From PRDV01 sp963710865 (GTDB taxonomy: Bacteria; Babelota; Babeliae; Babelales; Babelaceae): a stretch of DNA of 64,000 bases. The DNA lies in contig CAVQBR010000002.1 in the NCBI GenBank assembly GCA_963710865.1, positions 1 to 64,000 on the forward strand, written 5' to 3'. The notes beneath the pieces were generated by a model. It saw only the letters and a program-made list of their open reading frames with translations, did not search any database and had not been told where the DNA came from. Every line of letters starts with the position of its first letter. Positions within the stretch are counted from its first letter, which is position 1. Shown piece after piece: positions 24,835 through 34,184 of the stretch. Made by a program: the position numbers and the translations under genes.

Positions 24835-26730
24835 ATGACTATCTACGGAATTCTTCTCATACTCGGTTCTACTTTGCAAGCATATGAACAGAAACCGCTC
24901 ATTCCAAGAGAACTGTTTTTTGGCAATCCTCAAAAAATAAGTGTACAGATATCACCCGATGCAAAACATATTTCGTACCTCGCACCACTCATACAGAATG
25001 ATGAGAAAAGTAAACTCAATATTTGGATACGAAGCATCGACAAAACGGATGATCGCCCTCTCACACAGGTAACCGATCGCTCAATACAGGGATATTTCTG
25101 GAGCAATGATAGCAGTGAACTGTTGTTCATAAGGGATACCCAGGGCGACGAAAATTACCGCTTGTATGGTATTTCGCTCTCAACGGGAGAAACAACCTGT
25201 TACACCCCGTTTGATAACATACAAGTTCGCAGCATCCCTCATAGCAACGACGAAACATCAGTTCTCTTGTTAGGAATTAACAAAGATGACCCGGCTATGC
25301 ACGATGCCTATGCTCTTGACCTTAAGACAAAAGAACTTAAACTCATCTGCAAAAATCCAGGGAGAGTAGTGCAGTGGGTTGCTGACAAAGCACTTCAGCT
25401 CCGCGCAGCTCTTTCCATCAAAGAAGATGGTACACAAGAGATTCTTTATCGAAGCGATGATGCTTCTCCCTGGACTGTGGTAAAAACCTATGATTTTGAA
25501 GACAGCGCTTTTAACAGCTTTATTCACGGATTTTCGGCACAGCACAACCTGCTGTATTTCAGTGACTACCAAGGGCAGAATACTATAAGAATTATTGCCC
25601 TCAATCCCGATACGCAAGAAAGTACGGTCATTGCACAAGATCGTGAATATGATATATCACGTATCCGGCTTAATCCAGACACCGAAGATGTAGAACTGGT
25701 AATGTGCGATCGTGAAAAACCTTCCATTACTGTTCTAAAAGAGGGAGTATGCTCTCGCATACTCAAAGCATGTGGGCAAAACATGACCGTAAGTATCCTC
25801 AGTCACGATCATTCAAGAGAACACTGGATAGTTGCTCTCTCGAGTGATAGAACGCCGGGTATCTACTATCTCTACAACGATACCGATCGCTCATTAACAG
25901 AGCTGTTTAAGGCACGGCCCGATCTTGATGAAAAAGCACTCGTTCCTATGAATCCCGTTCAGTTTACAAGCTCAGATGGTCTTACCATTCACGGCTATCT
26001 CACCCTCCCGTATCTAGACGCCAAGCAGGTTCCGCTTGTAGTTTTAGTGCACGGTGGACCTGAATCGCGTGACTCATGGGGCTACCATGGCCTCGTACAA
26101 TGGCTTGCAAATAGAGGCTACGCAGCCTTGCAAATCAATTACCGAGGATCTCTTGGCTACGGTAAGGCATTCCTCGAAGCTGGCTATAGAGAATGGGGTG
26201 GCAAAATGCAAAACGACCTTACTGATGGGGCACTCTGGGCAATAGATCAAGGCATCGCTGATCCTAAGAAAGTTGCTATCTTTGGCGGCTCCTACGGTGG
26301 CTATGCAGCTCTCTGTGGAGCAACCTTTACTCCCGATCTCTATTGCTGCGCTATCGATATGGTCGGAGTGAGCAACCTTATTACTATGCTTAAGTCATAT
26401 CCTCCCTATTGGAATGTCTTTCTTGCTCGCCGGTATATAACCCTCGGCCATCCAGAAAAAGATGAAGAATTCTTAAAATCTCGCTCTCCACTGTTTAAGG
26501 TCGATGCAATTGAAATACCTCTCTTAATTGCTCAAGGAGGCAAAGATCCTCGTGTTAAGAAAGCAGAATCTGAACAAATCGTTGCTGAGCTTATTAAGCG
26601 AAACATATCGCATGAGTATATGCTCTTTGAAGATGAAGGACATGGACTTGCCAACGCCGATAATCGCTTACTCTTTTTTAAGAAAGCAGAAGAATTTTTA
26701 GCTCAGCATGCGGGAGGATTATGTTATTAA
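24835..26730 (+). CDS. Exported S9-family prolyl oligopeptidase/acylaminoacyl peptidase
   Basis: This 631-residue serine peptidase starts with a signal-like segment (1-16). An N-terminal beta-propeller (about 30-370) is followed by an alpha/beta hydrolase domain. Visible are the oxyanion VHGGPESRD motif, the nucleophile elbow GGSYGGYAA, the Asp region AQGGKDPRV and the His in EDEGHGL, so the triad is complete. S9 enzymes cleave short peptides, releasing amino acids or acylated residues. In an organism that relies on host peptides an exported version would feed nutrition; this is inference. It lies 20 bp upstream of the P-type ATPase gene and is probably co-transcribed with it. Confidence 0.92.
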   Translation: MTIYGILLILGSTLQAYEQKPLIPRELFFGNPQKISVQISPDAKHISYLAPLIQNDEKSKLNIWIRSIDKTDDRPLTQVTDRSIQGYFWSNDSSELLFIRDTQGDENYRLYGISLSTGETTCYTPFDNIQVRSIPHSNDETSVLLLGINKDDPAMHDAYALDLKTKELKLICKNPGRVVQWVADKALQLRAALSIKEDGTQEILYRSDDASPWTVVKTYDFEDSAFNSFIHGFSAQHNLLYFSDYQGQNTIRIIALNPDTQESTVIAQDREYDISRIRLNPDTEDVELVMCDREKPSITVLKEGVCSRILKACGQNMTVSILSHDHSREHWIVALSSDRTPGIYYLYNDTDRSLTELFKARPDLDEKALVPMNPVQFTSSDGLTIHGYLTLPYLDAKQVPLVVLVHGGPESRDSWGYHGLVQWLANRGYAALQINYRGSLGYGKAFLEAGYREWGGKMQNDLTDGALWAIDQGIADPKKVAIFGGSYGGYAALCGATFTPDLYCCAIDMVGVSNLITMLKSYPPYWNVFLARRYITLGHPEKDEEFLKSRSPLFKVDAIEIPLLIAQGGKDPRVKKAESEQIVAELIKRNISHEYMLFEDEGHGLANADNRLLFFKKAEEFLAQHAGGLCY

Positions 26731-26750
26731 GATCATTTGGGCAGAACTGA

Positions 26751-28586
26751 ATGTTCTCCCCATCTCAACAAGGACGACTCGCCTATATTCTGGCTCTCGT
26801 CGCTACTTGGATAATCTGTTCCGCCAGTGGCGTCGGTCCACCCTGGAGTTATCTACCTTTACTTGGGGTGTTTCTTCCCATACTCTGGCACGGAATTTTA
26901 CATATTATCCATCGCGAACTCAGTGCAGAGTTCTTTCTCATCATTGCTGCTTGTATCGGAATTATTGGCGGAGAAACAACGGCGATTACCGTTGTACTCT
27001 TTATTATGCTCATTGCTGAGTTTGCGGAAGACCTTATCAAAGAACGAACAAGCAGTGCGCTTGAAAGTCTGGTTAAGCTCATTCCTCAGGATGCTCGCAT
27101 TAAAAAAGGAGATGAAGAGATAACAGTCCCTCTCGAGCAAGTACAACCAGGCATGCTTCTTGTTATTAAAACAGGCGAACGCATTGCTGTTGATGGAATA
27201 GTTGTTCAAGGCGAAGCAAGTGTACAAGAAGCATTCATCACGGGAGAAAGTATCCCTGTGCAAAAGACGGAAGGTCAGATAGTATTTGCCGGTACCTATC
27301 TCGAAGCTGGAAGCATCATCATTCAAGCACAGAAAGTTGGTGAAGCAACCTATTTGGGAAAAATTAGAGAGCTTTTAAAACAAGCAGAACAGACAAAAGC
27401 CAAGGTAGTTCTCCTTGCTGATCGCATAACTGCATTCTTCACTCCCCTCTTTTTATTGTTTATTGTTGCAGTATGGTTCTTTACCGGCAATATACGGTTA
27501 CTCGTTACTCTCTTGGTGTTTGGCTCGCCACTCGAACTTGCTCTCGTAACTCCGCTTACCTTACTAGCGGGCACCACCGCAGCCTTAAAGACAGGGATCT
27601 TAATTAAGAATAGTGGCTCACTAGAACAGCTGGCTGCAACGGATGTGATGATTTTTGATAAGACGGGTACCTTAACAATCGGCTCACCCGAGATCGTCTC
27701 AATAAAAAGCCTTGATCCTCATTACAGTGAAAGGGACGTGTTGTTCCTTGCAGCAGTAGCTGAAAAAAGATCGGGACATATCTTAGCAAAAGGGATCTTA
27801 AAAAAAGCACACGAAACGGGACTATCGATTCCTGATCCTGAGAAGTATATGTCAATAACCGGTCATGGGATCACTATCACCTACCAAGGGAAGCTCTACA
27901 TGGTTGGCAATCGTCACTTCATTGAAGCGAAAGAACATGGCAATCTTCCCCTATTTCAATGCCAAGAAATTGCAAGTTACACGACCTTTTATGTTGCATC
28001 TGCAGAAGCAGTAATTGGTCAGATTTGTTTAACAGACACCATTCGGCACGATGCACGGCAAGTACTCGATGATCTCAAAGCTCGAGGCATTACCAATCTG
28101 ATACTCCTCAGTGGCGATAAACGAGAAGTTGCCCGTTCTGTGGCAGAGCAATTGGGCATTCCAACATACTACGGACAGGTGATGCCTGACGAAAAGCTTA
28201 CTCTCATTAGAGACTTGCAAAAGCAGGGACACCGGGTAACCATGGTAGGAGATGGTATTAATGATGCACCGGCTCTTAAACAAGCTACTGTTGGGATAGC
28301 TATCGGCTCTATGGGAATGGAGCCTGCTATAGCAGCAGCTGATATTGTGCTTATGTCAGATAACATACAACAAATAGTGTTCCTCTACGATCTCTCAAGA
28401 AAAACAATGCGCATTGTTAAACAAAACCTTCTTTTTGGATTCGCATTTACTCATATAGTAGGGATTATTTTAACTTTTATGCTGCTCCTTTCTCCAATAC
28501 AAGCAGCACTCCTTCACGCAATAACCGATATTCTCATTTTACTCAATTCGGTACGCTTAACCTGGTTTGCACCAAAGAATGTGTAA
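26751..28586 (+). CDS. Heavy-metal-type P1B ATPase lacking the CPC metal motif
   Basis: This 611-residue membrane ATPase has the P-type hallmarks: actuator TGES (about 164-167), phosphorylation site DKTGTLT (Asp at about 303) and hinge GDGINDAPAL. There is no N-terminal heavy-metal-associated domain. The transmembrane metal motif, CPC or SPC in most P1B pumps, is SPL here (259-261, in VFGSPLELALVTP), so both metal-binding Cys are missing. The usual HP locus, SEHPLA in relatives, reads SGHILA. The cation is therefore unclear. ATP binding and phosphorylation look intact. It may export a cation other than Cu, Ag, Zn or Cd. It lies downstream of the S9 peptidase gene. Confidence 0.88.
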   Translation: MFSPSQQGRLAYILALVATWIICSASGVGPPWSYLPLLGVFLPILWHGILHIIHRELSAEFFLIIAACIGIIGGETTAITVVLFIMLIAEFAEDLIKERTSSALESLVKLIPQDARIKKGDEEITVPLEQVQPGMLLVIKTGERIAVDGIVVQGEASVQEAFITGESIPVQKTEGQIVFAGTYLEAGSIIIQAQKVGEATYLGKIRELLKQAEQTKAKVVLLADRITAFFTPLFLLFIVAVWFFTGNIRLLVTLLVFGSPLELALVTPLTLLAGTTAALKTGILIKNSGSLEQLAATDVMIFDKTGTLTIGSPEIVSIKSLDPHYSERDVLFLAAVAEKRSGHILAKGILKKAHETGLSIPDPEKYMSITGHGITITYQGKLYMVGNRHFIEAKEHGNLPLFQCQEIASYTTFYVASAEAVIGQICLTDTIRHDARQVLDDLKARGITNLILLSGDKREVARSVAEQLGIPTYYGQVMPDEKLTLIRDLQKQGHRVTMVGDGINDAPALKQATVGIAIGSMGMEPAIAAADIVLMSDNIQQIVFLYDLSRKTMRIVKQNLLFGFAFTHIVGIILTFMLLLSPIQAALLHAITDILILLNSVRLTWFAPKNV

Positions 28587-29025
28587 TAGTTTCGAAAAAA
28601 TCTGAGCGCCCTTGTGCTTGCTCCTAGGCACACAAGCTCTTAATCTTGAAACCAAAGTTCTTTACCGACTGCTTAGCACGTGTTCGTGGAAACTCGTAAC
28701 GGTCTACCTTTGCCTTCTGCCGTGAGCCATAGCAATTATCAAAGGCTTAATATTGTTCCGGCCTTGAAGCACCAGCTACCCAAAAAAAGTCGTCTAATTT
28801 CATCCCCTGTTAAGTCAAAACACAAAACTCTCTAGTTTTTGATAGCGATGGAACAGACAATGCAAGCTACTCCTGACCCAATCAATTTTGCCGCACTCTG
28901 ATCAGACCTAACCTATTGGTCAAAGCCTTGTCTGGACCTTCCCTCTCAAAATTGGCTCTTTAAAGTTTTGCTCACTATGTCCAACGAAAGCTCACAACAA
29001 TAAGAGCCGCTTTCGCGGCCCACTG
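28587..29025. other. Intergenic region with no recognisable gene
   Basis: These 439 bp between the ATPase and the superoxide dismutase genes contain no gene that I can recognise. The only structured element is the small hairpin at 29006-29019. Confidence 0.5.
29006..29019 (-). terminator. Candidate terminator of the sod/ftsB operon
   Basis: On the minus strand, GCCGC-GAAA-GCGGC is followed by TCTTATTGTT, a short GNRA-looped stem with a moderately U-rich tail, just after the sod stop codon. Confidence 0.5.
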
Positions 29026-29745
29026 TCAAGACAAGTTTTTCAAGGCTCTTACTACCCTCATTGCGCTCTTATAATTGAGATCAACCTGCTTCCAATTTAC
29101 TATATCCCACCAAGCAGAAATATAGTCAGGACGCACGTTGTAATATTTTAAATAGTAGGCATGCTCCCATACATCAAGGACGAGAAGAGGCAATAAGTCT
29201 TTTGAAAGAGGGGTATCCTGATCGGCGGTGGTAATAATTACCAGATCACCAGAATGCTTCATACAGAGCCAGGCCCAGCCACTGCCAAATACTTTCTTTG
29301 CCGCATCAGAAAACTGTTCTTGAAATGCAGCAACGGACTTAAATTGTTTCTCTAGTGCTTTCTTAACAGGAGCTGTCAGCTCGCCACCTTCAGGACTCAT
29401 ACAATTCCAAAAAAATGAATGGTTATAATGTCCGCCGCCATTATTTTGTATAGCAGTGCGTACGCTTGCTGGCACCGCTGATAGATTTCTCAGCATATTT
29501 TCAAGGGTCATTTTCCTTAGTTCAGGAACAGAATTTACTGCCTCATTGAGGTTAGCAACATACGCAGCATGATGCTTATCATGGTGCAGCCTCATTGTTT
29601 TCTCATCGATAGCTGGCTCAAGTGCATTATATGCATAAGGAAGAGGCGGTAGTGTATATATATTCTTAAGAGGTGCGGTTGAACTAAGCTCTCCCCAGAG
29701 GGAAAGTACCATACCTGCGATAATTATGTGTTTTGAAAGCTTCAT
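29026..29745 (-). CDS. Fe/Mn superoxide dismutase with signal peptide
   Basis: The enzyme converts superoxide to peroxide. This 239-residue version has a signal peptide (about 1-24), then a full Fe/Mn-SOD: HHDKHHAAYV in the N-terminal helices, GGGHYNHSFFW and the metal-binding DVWEHAYYLKY signature with His and Asp ligands. It is a paralogue of the cytoplasmic form directly upstream (29758-30360) and is probably co-transcribed with it. An exported copy fits defence against oxidants made outside the cell, for example by a host; that is inference. Confidence 0.93.
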   Translation of the reverse strand: MKLSKHIIIAGMVLSLWGELSSTAPLKNIYTLPPLPYAYNALEPAIDEKTMRLHHDKHHAAYVANLNEAVNSVPELRKMTLENMLRNLSAVPASVRTAIQNNGGGHYNHSFFWNCMSPEGGELTAPVKKALEKQFKSVAAFQEQFSDAAKKVFGSGWAWLCMKHSGDLVIITTADQDTPLSKDLLPLLVLDVWEHAYYLKYYNVRPDYISAWWDIVNWKQVDLNYKSAMRVVRALKNLS

Positions 29746-29757
29746 TTTTTTCTCCTT

Positions 29758-30360
29758 TTATAATGAACGGTATAACTCTTCAACTTTTTCCCAGTTTATC
29801 ACATGCCACCATGCGTCAATATAATCAACCCGTCTATTTTGATACTTGAGGTAATATGCATGCTCCCAGACATCGAGGCCTAGTACCGGTGTAAGTCCCT
29901 CTGCTAACGGGGTATCTTGATTCGCAGTAGAATGTATGACTAACGTTCCTGCCTTGTTAGCTGAAAGCCATGCCCATCCGCTGCCAAACCTTGATTTTGC
30001 TGCTTGTGAAAACTGTTCCTTAAACGCATCATAACTCGTAAACACTTTCACAATCTCAGCTTGCACGGTACCCGAGGGAGCACCACCCTTCTTATCGAGA
30101 AGTTGCCAAAAGAGTGAGTGGTTGTAATGGCCCCCTCCATTATTACGAATAGCTGTCCTTACCGATTCAGGTAAAGAATCTATCGAACTTACGAGTTCTT
30201 CGAGCGAAAGCGCTTGTAAATGAGGATGATCTTTTAACGCAGCATTTAAATTATCGATGTATGTTTGATGATGCTTGGTATAATGAATTTCCATCGTTCG
30301 AGCATCTATATAAGGCTCTAATGCATCGTATGCATAGCCAAGAGGTGGTAACTTGTACAT
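29758..30360 (-). CDS. Fe/Mn superoxide dismutase, cytoplasmic
   Basis: This SOD of about 200 residues has all the family signatures (HYTKHHQTYIDNL, NNGGGHYNHSLFW, DVWEHAYYLKY) and no signal peptide. I choose the start MYKLPPLGYAYDALEP at 30360 because AAAGGAT precedes it, and because a longer frame to 30465 would overlap ftsB and add an atypical sequence. It begins one base after the ftsB stop, and the exported sod follows 12 bp later, so the three genes form an operon. Confidence 0.92.
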   Translation of the reverse strand: MYKLPPLGYAYDALEPYIDARTMEIHYTKHHQTYIDNLNAALKDHPHLQALSLEELVSSIDSLPESVRTAIRNNGGGHYNHSLFWQLLDKKGGAPSGTVQAEIVKVFTSYDAFKEQFSQAAKSRFGSGWAWLSANKAGTLVIHSTANQDTPLAEGLTPVLGLDVWEHAYYLKYQNRRVDYIDAWWHVINWEKVEELYRSL

Positions 30361-30361
30361 A

Positions 30362-30649
30362 TTATCCTTTTTTGGGAAGTAAATAGATTGTTTCAGTGCC
30401 ATATGCCATTTGAAGCTCCTTACGCGCAATACTTTCTTTATAGTAAGGATTTTTACGCTCCTCAAGCTCTTTCGAAAGCAGGCCTATTTCTTCTTCTAGT
30501 CGCCCAATATCAGCAAGGAGTTCCCTATTATGGGCATCTTCTCTCCGTAAGGCTTGTAATCCCCCGCTACTGAAGAAATAAAAAAACGTCACAACTACAA
30601 GCTCAGCTGCAAGAAAAAAACGTAATGCTAAGCGTTTCGTATCTTTCAT
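30362..30649 (-). CDS. ftsB: FtsB/DivIC-like cell-division protein
   Basis: This 95-residue protein has one N-terminal transmembrane segment (about 9-28) and a coiled coil (NRELLADIGRLEEEIGLLSKELEERKNP), followed by the conserved YYKESIARKELQMAYGTETIYLLPK end typical of septum-formation initiators. FtsB forms a complex with FtsL and FtsQ at the division site. It is the first gene of the operon with the two sod genes. Confidence 0.85.
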   Translation of the reverse strand: MKDTKRLALRFFLAAELVVVTFFYFFSSGGLQALRREDAHNRELLADIGRLEEEIGLLSKELEERKNPYYKESIARKELQMAYGTETIYLLPKKG

Positions 30650-30798
30650 ACTCTTCCTTTATAACAATGTATCTCTTCTGATTACTCTATTAAAATTATC
30701 ACCGGTATGCAAGAGTTACCCAAACTACAAAGAAATCTTACCAATATCTTTAAAAGGGCACATCAAAAAAGCTATGCTTCTCCACATAAGGAGCATCT

Positions 30799-32166
30799 AT
30801 GAATTATGCAATTTTCTTGATGGTACTAACCTCATATCTCCAGGCAGAATCGATCGAACACTGGACTCGTACCATGGCCGATGTCGCTCATACCGTACAA
30901 GCAGATGGTTATTTTCAGCCGTCTCTCAAACCGGCAATGATTAAGGCGCTTGATGCCTTTGTGCAGCAAGTTGACGAACATTCTCATTTCTTGGGCCCAG
31001 AAGATTATAAACATCTCATGGCAACAACACGGGGTAACTTTTTTGGCATAGGAGTGGAACTGGGACCTAAAAAACCCGATGATGAGTATGTTATGATTCT
31101 CAACGTAAAACGTGGTAGTCCTGCAGAAAAAGCAGGCATGCAGCGCTATGATAAAATCATTGGCATCGATGGCTCACCCGTCGAATCACTCTCCACTGAA
31201 GAATGCGTGCGAAAGCTTAAGGGAGATACGCAACATTCAGAAGTCATACTTGATATTCTACGTGATAAAAAGGGAGCACTCTCTCTTACACTCAAACGTG
31301 ATGTACTGCCGGAAGAAGATGTCTGGTGTTGCTATTTACCCGAACCCAAGATTTTCTACTGTGCGCTCTCTCTCTGTACTCATGAAGGAGCACGTACTTT
31401 AAAAAAAGCTCTTGAATCAGGTCTTACAAAAAAGCCTGAGGGTATTATACTCGACCTACGAGATAATGCCGGAGGAGCTGTTAAAGCAGCGGTAGATTGT
31501 GCAGCGCTGTTCTTACCAAGAGGGAGCTTAGTCGTTTCAACAAAAGACCGCCATGGAAAAGTACTTGCAGAATGTAAGACGGAGAGCCACCCCCTTATCA
31601 AAGGTACCATTCCTGTAGTCGTGCTCGTCAATACCTATACCGTCTCCGCCGCCGAGATCCTTGCTCAAGTACTTGCTTACTATTCAGCGCAAGGGACTAT
31701 CGCTCCTCGCATTATTATTGCAGGTACCAAGACTCACGGAAAGGGATCTGTACAGGAAATACGGCCAGTAGGGAGAGATTGTGCACTCAAGCTCACAACT
31801 GCATTGTATTACTTACCAGATAATTCTTCCCTTCAGATGAACGGAATAGTTCCCGATTTTGTAATCAAACAAACGTATCCGCCTACAAAAGAAATAAAGC
31901 TTCTTCATAAGCTGTATGGTAAAGAACGGGGAACAAAAAAGAAAGCGCCCGATAAAGAAGCGCGAAAATTAAAAACAGGCCGCTCTGCCAAACTCACAGC
32001 ATTAAAAAATGATCACCAGGTCCAGTGTGCCTGCCATCTCATTACCCTCCTCAAAACAGCTCAAACAATATGCCCCGAGGAGGTACAATCACCGCAGAAA
32101 AGAAAGGCCTGGCTTAAGAAACATTTCATTGCATCGCAAAAGCTCGTTCCAGAAGAGCTTAGCTAA
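30799..32166 (+). CDS. Exported C-terminal processing protease, PDZ + S41
   Basis: This 455-residue protein has a signal-like N-terminus (1-16), a PDZ domain (GIGVELGPKK ... VKRGSPAEKAGMQRYDKIIGIDG) and an S41 catalytic domain. The catalytic Ser is visible in VNTYTVSAAEILA and the Lys in TKTHGKGSVQ. Ctp proteases trim or degrade envelope proteins by their C-terminus. The Lys/Arg-rich C-terminal part has a decayed duplicate at 34601-34767. TAAGGAG lies upstream of the ATG. The gene diverges from ftsB, about 150 bp apart. Confidence 0.92.
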   Translation: MNYAIFLMVLTSYLQAESIEHWTRTMADVAHTVQADGYFQPSLKPAMIKALDAFVQQVDEHSHFLGPEDYKHLMATTRGNFFGIGVELGPKKPDDEYVMILNVKRGSPAEKAGMQRYDKIIGIDGSPVESLSTEECVRKLKGDTQHSEVILDILRDKKGALSLTLKRDVLPEEDVWCCYLPEPKIFYCALSLCTHEGARTLKKALESGLTKKPEGIILDLRDNAGGAVKAAVDCAALFLPRGSLVVSTKDRHGKVLAECKTESHPLIKGTIPVVVLVNTYTVSAAEILAQVLAYYSAQGTIAPRIIIAGTKTHGKGSVQEIRPVGRDCALKLTTALYYLPDNSSLQMNGIVPDFVIKQTYPPTKEIKLLHKLYGKERGTKKKAPDKEARKLKTGRSAKLTALKNDHQVQCACHLITLLKTAQTICPEEVQSPQKRKAWLKKHFIASQKLVPEELS

Positions 32167-32990
32167 GAACGCTCACGTAGTTGACCAATGAACCCTTTAG
32201 GCTCTTTTGCTTTTCCGGAGTTTCGAATTTACTGCCTCATCAATACTAAGCAACAGTGGCTTCTCACAGTCACCGAAAAACTTTGTACCCGGGACGCTTT
32301 ACCTGCTGAGCATTGATTGAAAGTAAAGAGAAGAACTTGCAACAAGCAAAAAGCACGAGAAGCTCTTGTTTTCTAATAAAGCGATAAAAAAGTTCACTAC
32401 ATCCTGGATCGACAGTAAATATATCGCAAGAAAGCTCTGGGACGCCCTTTTCTCAGTTATTACCACTATTACTGCTAACGAATTAGATTCTCGTTCGATT
32501 ATAGTTCATTACAGGCGTTATTGAAGATAGCTTGCGAGTAAATAAGCACAACCTTGAAATGAGGCCTATTTATCACTGGCAGCCCAAACGGATCGAAGTG
32601 CAGATAGCCATGTGCCATATGACTTTCACAGCACTCAGACTGCTTCAGTATAAAGTTTGGCTTACACAAAAGCTCTCTGTAAATGATATTTAAGGGTTTG
32701 CTTTCGGTTCAGGCATCAATCTATGTTTCCGACGGGTGGCCGCTATCGAATGCCTGGGAGCGTAACCAACAATGCCAGCAAGATATACAAAGCTTTTGGC
32801 ATGGTAAGATCAACTCGTGCGGACTCATGCCCAACCTTCCCAACAGTCCAAATTAAAAATAATGTGGTGCCTCAAAATGAGTCCTTTTGAGGGCATTATA
32901 TCTCAGCATAGCAAAGAACTTTCCCCAACCAACATCTGAAATCGCTAACGCTAAATGTGTATTTTTGAGCATGCCAAGAATATGTAAATA
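32167..32990. other. Long non-coding stretch without a recognisable gene
   Basis: No gene is recognised in these 824 bp. A small hairpin (CCTCAAAA with TTTTGAGG, about 32872-32894) is the only structure noted. The stretch ends at a tnpB relic, so some of it may be left over from a lost insertion element. Confidence 0.45.
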
Positions 32991-33017
32991 TTCTATAACA
33001 ATGAGTGAAAGAATTTA

Positions 33018-33128
33018 TATTGTTCTAGGTATGGTTTAGAAATCGACAGAGATCTAAATGCTGCTTTGAATATTAGGTCCTTCAGGCTCAGACCCGTAAA
33101 AGCTAGCGGAGAGTGGGCACCAGCTTAA
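33018..33128 (+). pseudogene. Relic of a second tnpB: C-terminal fragment
   Basis: A stop-free stretch ending at the TAA at 33126-33128 reads YCSRYGLEIDRDLNAALNIR and continues RSFRLRPVKASGEW. This is the classic TnpB/OrfB C-terminus: the last half of the zinc finger (second Cys changed to Tyr), the catalytic DRDLNAA motif and the tail. Stops lie upstream in all frames, so only the 3' end remains. It differs from the tnpB at 193-1464 (which has PRDLQSC), so it is a different element. Confidence 0.85.
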
Positions 33129-33137
33129 AAGCTGGTG
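33118..33137. repeat. Hairpin at the tnpB relic's end
   Basis: CACCAGCTT-AA-AAGCTGGTG is a perfect palindrome overlapping the relic's stop codon, at the place where IS605-type elements carry their right-end hairpin. It supports identification of the relic as an insertion element remnant and lies just before the convergent DNA ligase gene. Confidence 0.6.
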
Positions 33138-33149
33138 AGATTCAACTCT

Positions 33150-34184
33150 CTACTTGGATTTTGGTTCAGGACTTTCTTTGACGACATCTTTAGCAGCTTT
33201 ATCATCGCGCAACCCTTGATAACGGGGCGCGCGTAATTTATTCCCCTTTGTCCATTCGGCAAACTTAAATTCTCCAACAAGTTCAGGCCTGATCCAATGA
33301 ACCCCTTTCGTCGATTCGGTGTAATTGGCAAAAGGACATTTCTTGATTTCACGGGCACGCATTTTTTCGCCAAGCATTGCAAGCACTTCCTGGCTAAAGC
33401 CGGTGCCGACCTTGCCTGCATACATAAGTTTGTTTCCTTCATAATAGCCAACGAGAAGTGCTCCAAAATCTGTACGGGATCGTTTTGGGTCAGTATACCC
33501 CGCTATGACAAGCTCCTGATCGAAAACACATTTGAATTTAAGCCAATCGAGGGATCTGACATTACTCTGGTAGGTACTGTCCGCCCTTTTTGCAATAAGG
33601 CCTTCCCAATGATTGTGGCAAGCTTCCTTAAAATAGATAAGACCATCAGGCGATCGGTGTTCTGTATAACTGAGAATCTTTGTGTATTTAAGTAATTTTT
33701 TTAAAATCGATTTGCGGGCGAGCAGGGGAAGATCGCATAGATCATAGCCTTCCGCATAGAGAACATCAAAAATGCGGTAATGGACCTCTACGTTCTTCGA
33801 CTTCAGTGCAATCTTAGAAGCATTTTGTAAATTAATGCGTGACTGTAGAAGTTGAAAATCCGAAATACCTTTGTCATCGAGGGCGACAATTTCACCATCG
33901 ATGATAAAATCATCAGCATCTTGCGCTTGTAATGCTTTAACAAGTTCAGGGTATTCTACATTCATATCATGGTTGCTGCGTGACTTGAGCACAACAACGC
34001 CTTTTTTTTTCACGGTCAGACAGCGCTCACCATCAAATTTGTGTTCCCAAATCCACTCTTTACTCGAGAAATAGTTATTTGTGAGGGTTGCCAACATAGG
34101 TTGTATAAATGACGGTTCTTTAACTTTTTTTCTCTTTATAAGAATCGCTTCGCTTAATCCTTCAAAAATATTTTTTTTGGCCAT
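33150..34184 (-). CDS. ATP-dependent DNA ligase (LigD/LigB-like)
   Basis: This ligase of about 344 residues seals nicked DNA using ATP. Motif I EHKFDGER has the adenylated Lys at about 49; further motifs include FIIDGEIVALD, DVLYAEG, EGLIAKRADS and WLKFKC. The C-terminal OB domain contains LVIAGYTDPKRSRTDFGALLVGYY, as in LigD ligase domains. The start at 34184 (MAKKNIFEG) is supported by AAGGAGG; a frame extending to 34253 is unlikely. No Ku or polymerase gene adjoins it; a second, shorter ATP ligase sits in the Ku operon at 61216-62100. Confidence 0.92.
   Translation of the reverse strand: MAKKNIFEGLSEAILIKRKKVKEPSFIQPMLATLTNNYFSSKEWIWEHKFDGERCLTVKKKGVVVLKSRSNHDMNVEYPELVKALQAQDADDFIIDGEIVALDDKGISDFQLLQSRINLQNASKIALKSKNVEVHYRIFDVLYAEGYDLCDLPLLARKSILKKLLKYTKILSYTEHRSPDGLIYFKEACHNHWEGLIAKRADSTYQSNVRSLDWLKFKCVFDQELVIAGYTDPKRSRTDFGALLVGYYEGNKLMYAGKVGTGFSQEVLAMLGEKMRAREIKKCPFANYTESTKGVHWIRPELVGEFKFAEWTKGNKLRAPRYQGLRDDKAAKDVVKESPEPKSK

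Noticed and set aside
30361..30465. Longer N-terminus for the second superoxide dismutase
   Set aside because: It overlaps the ftsB frame and is unlike any SOD N-terminus; the ATG at 30360 has a ribosome site.
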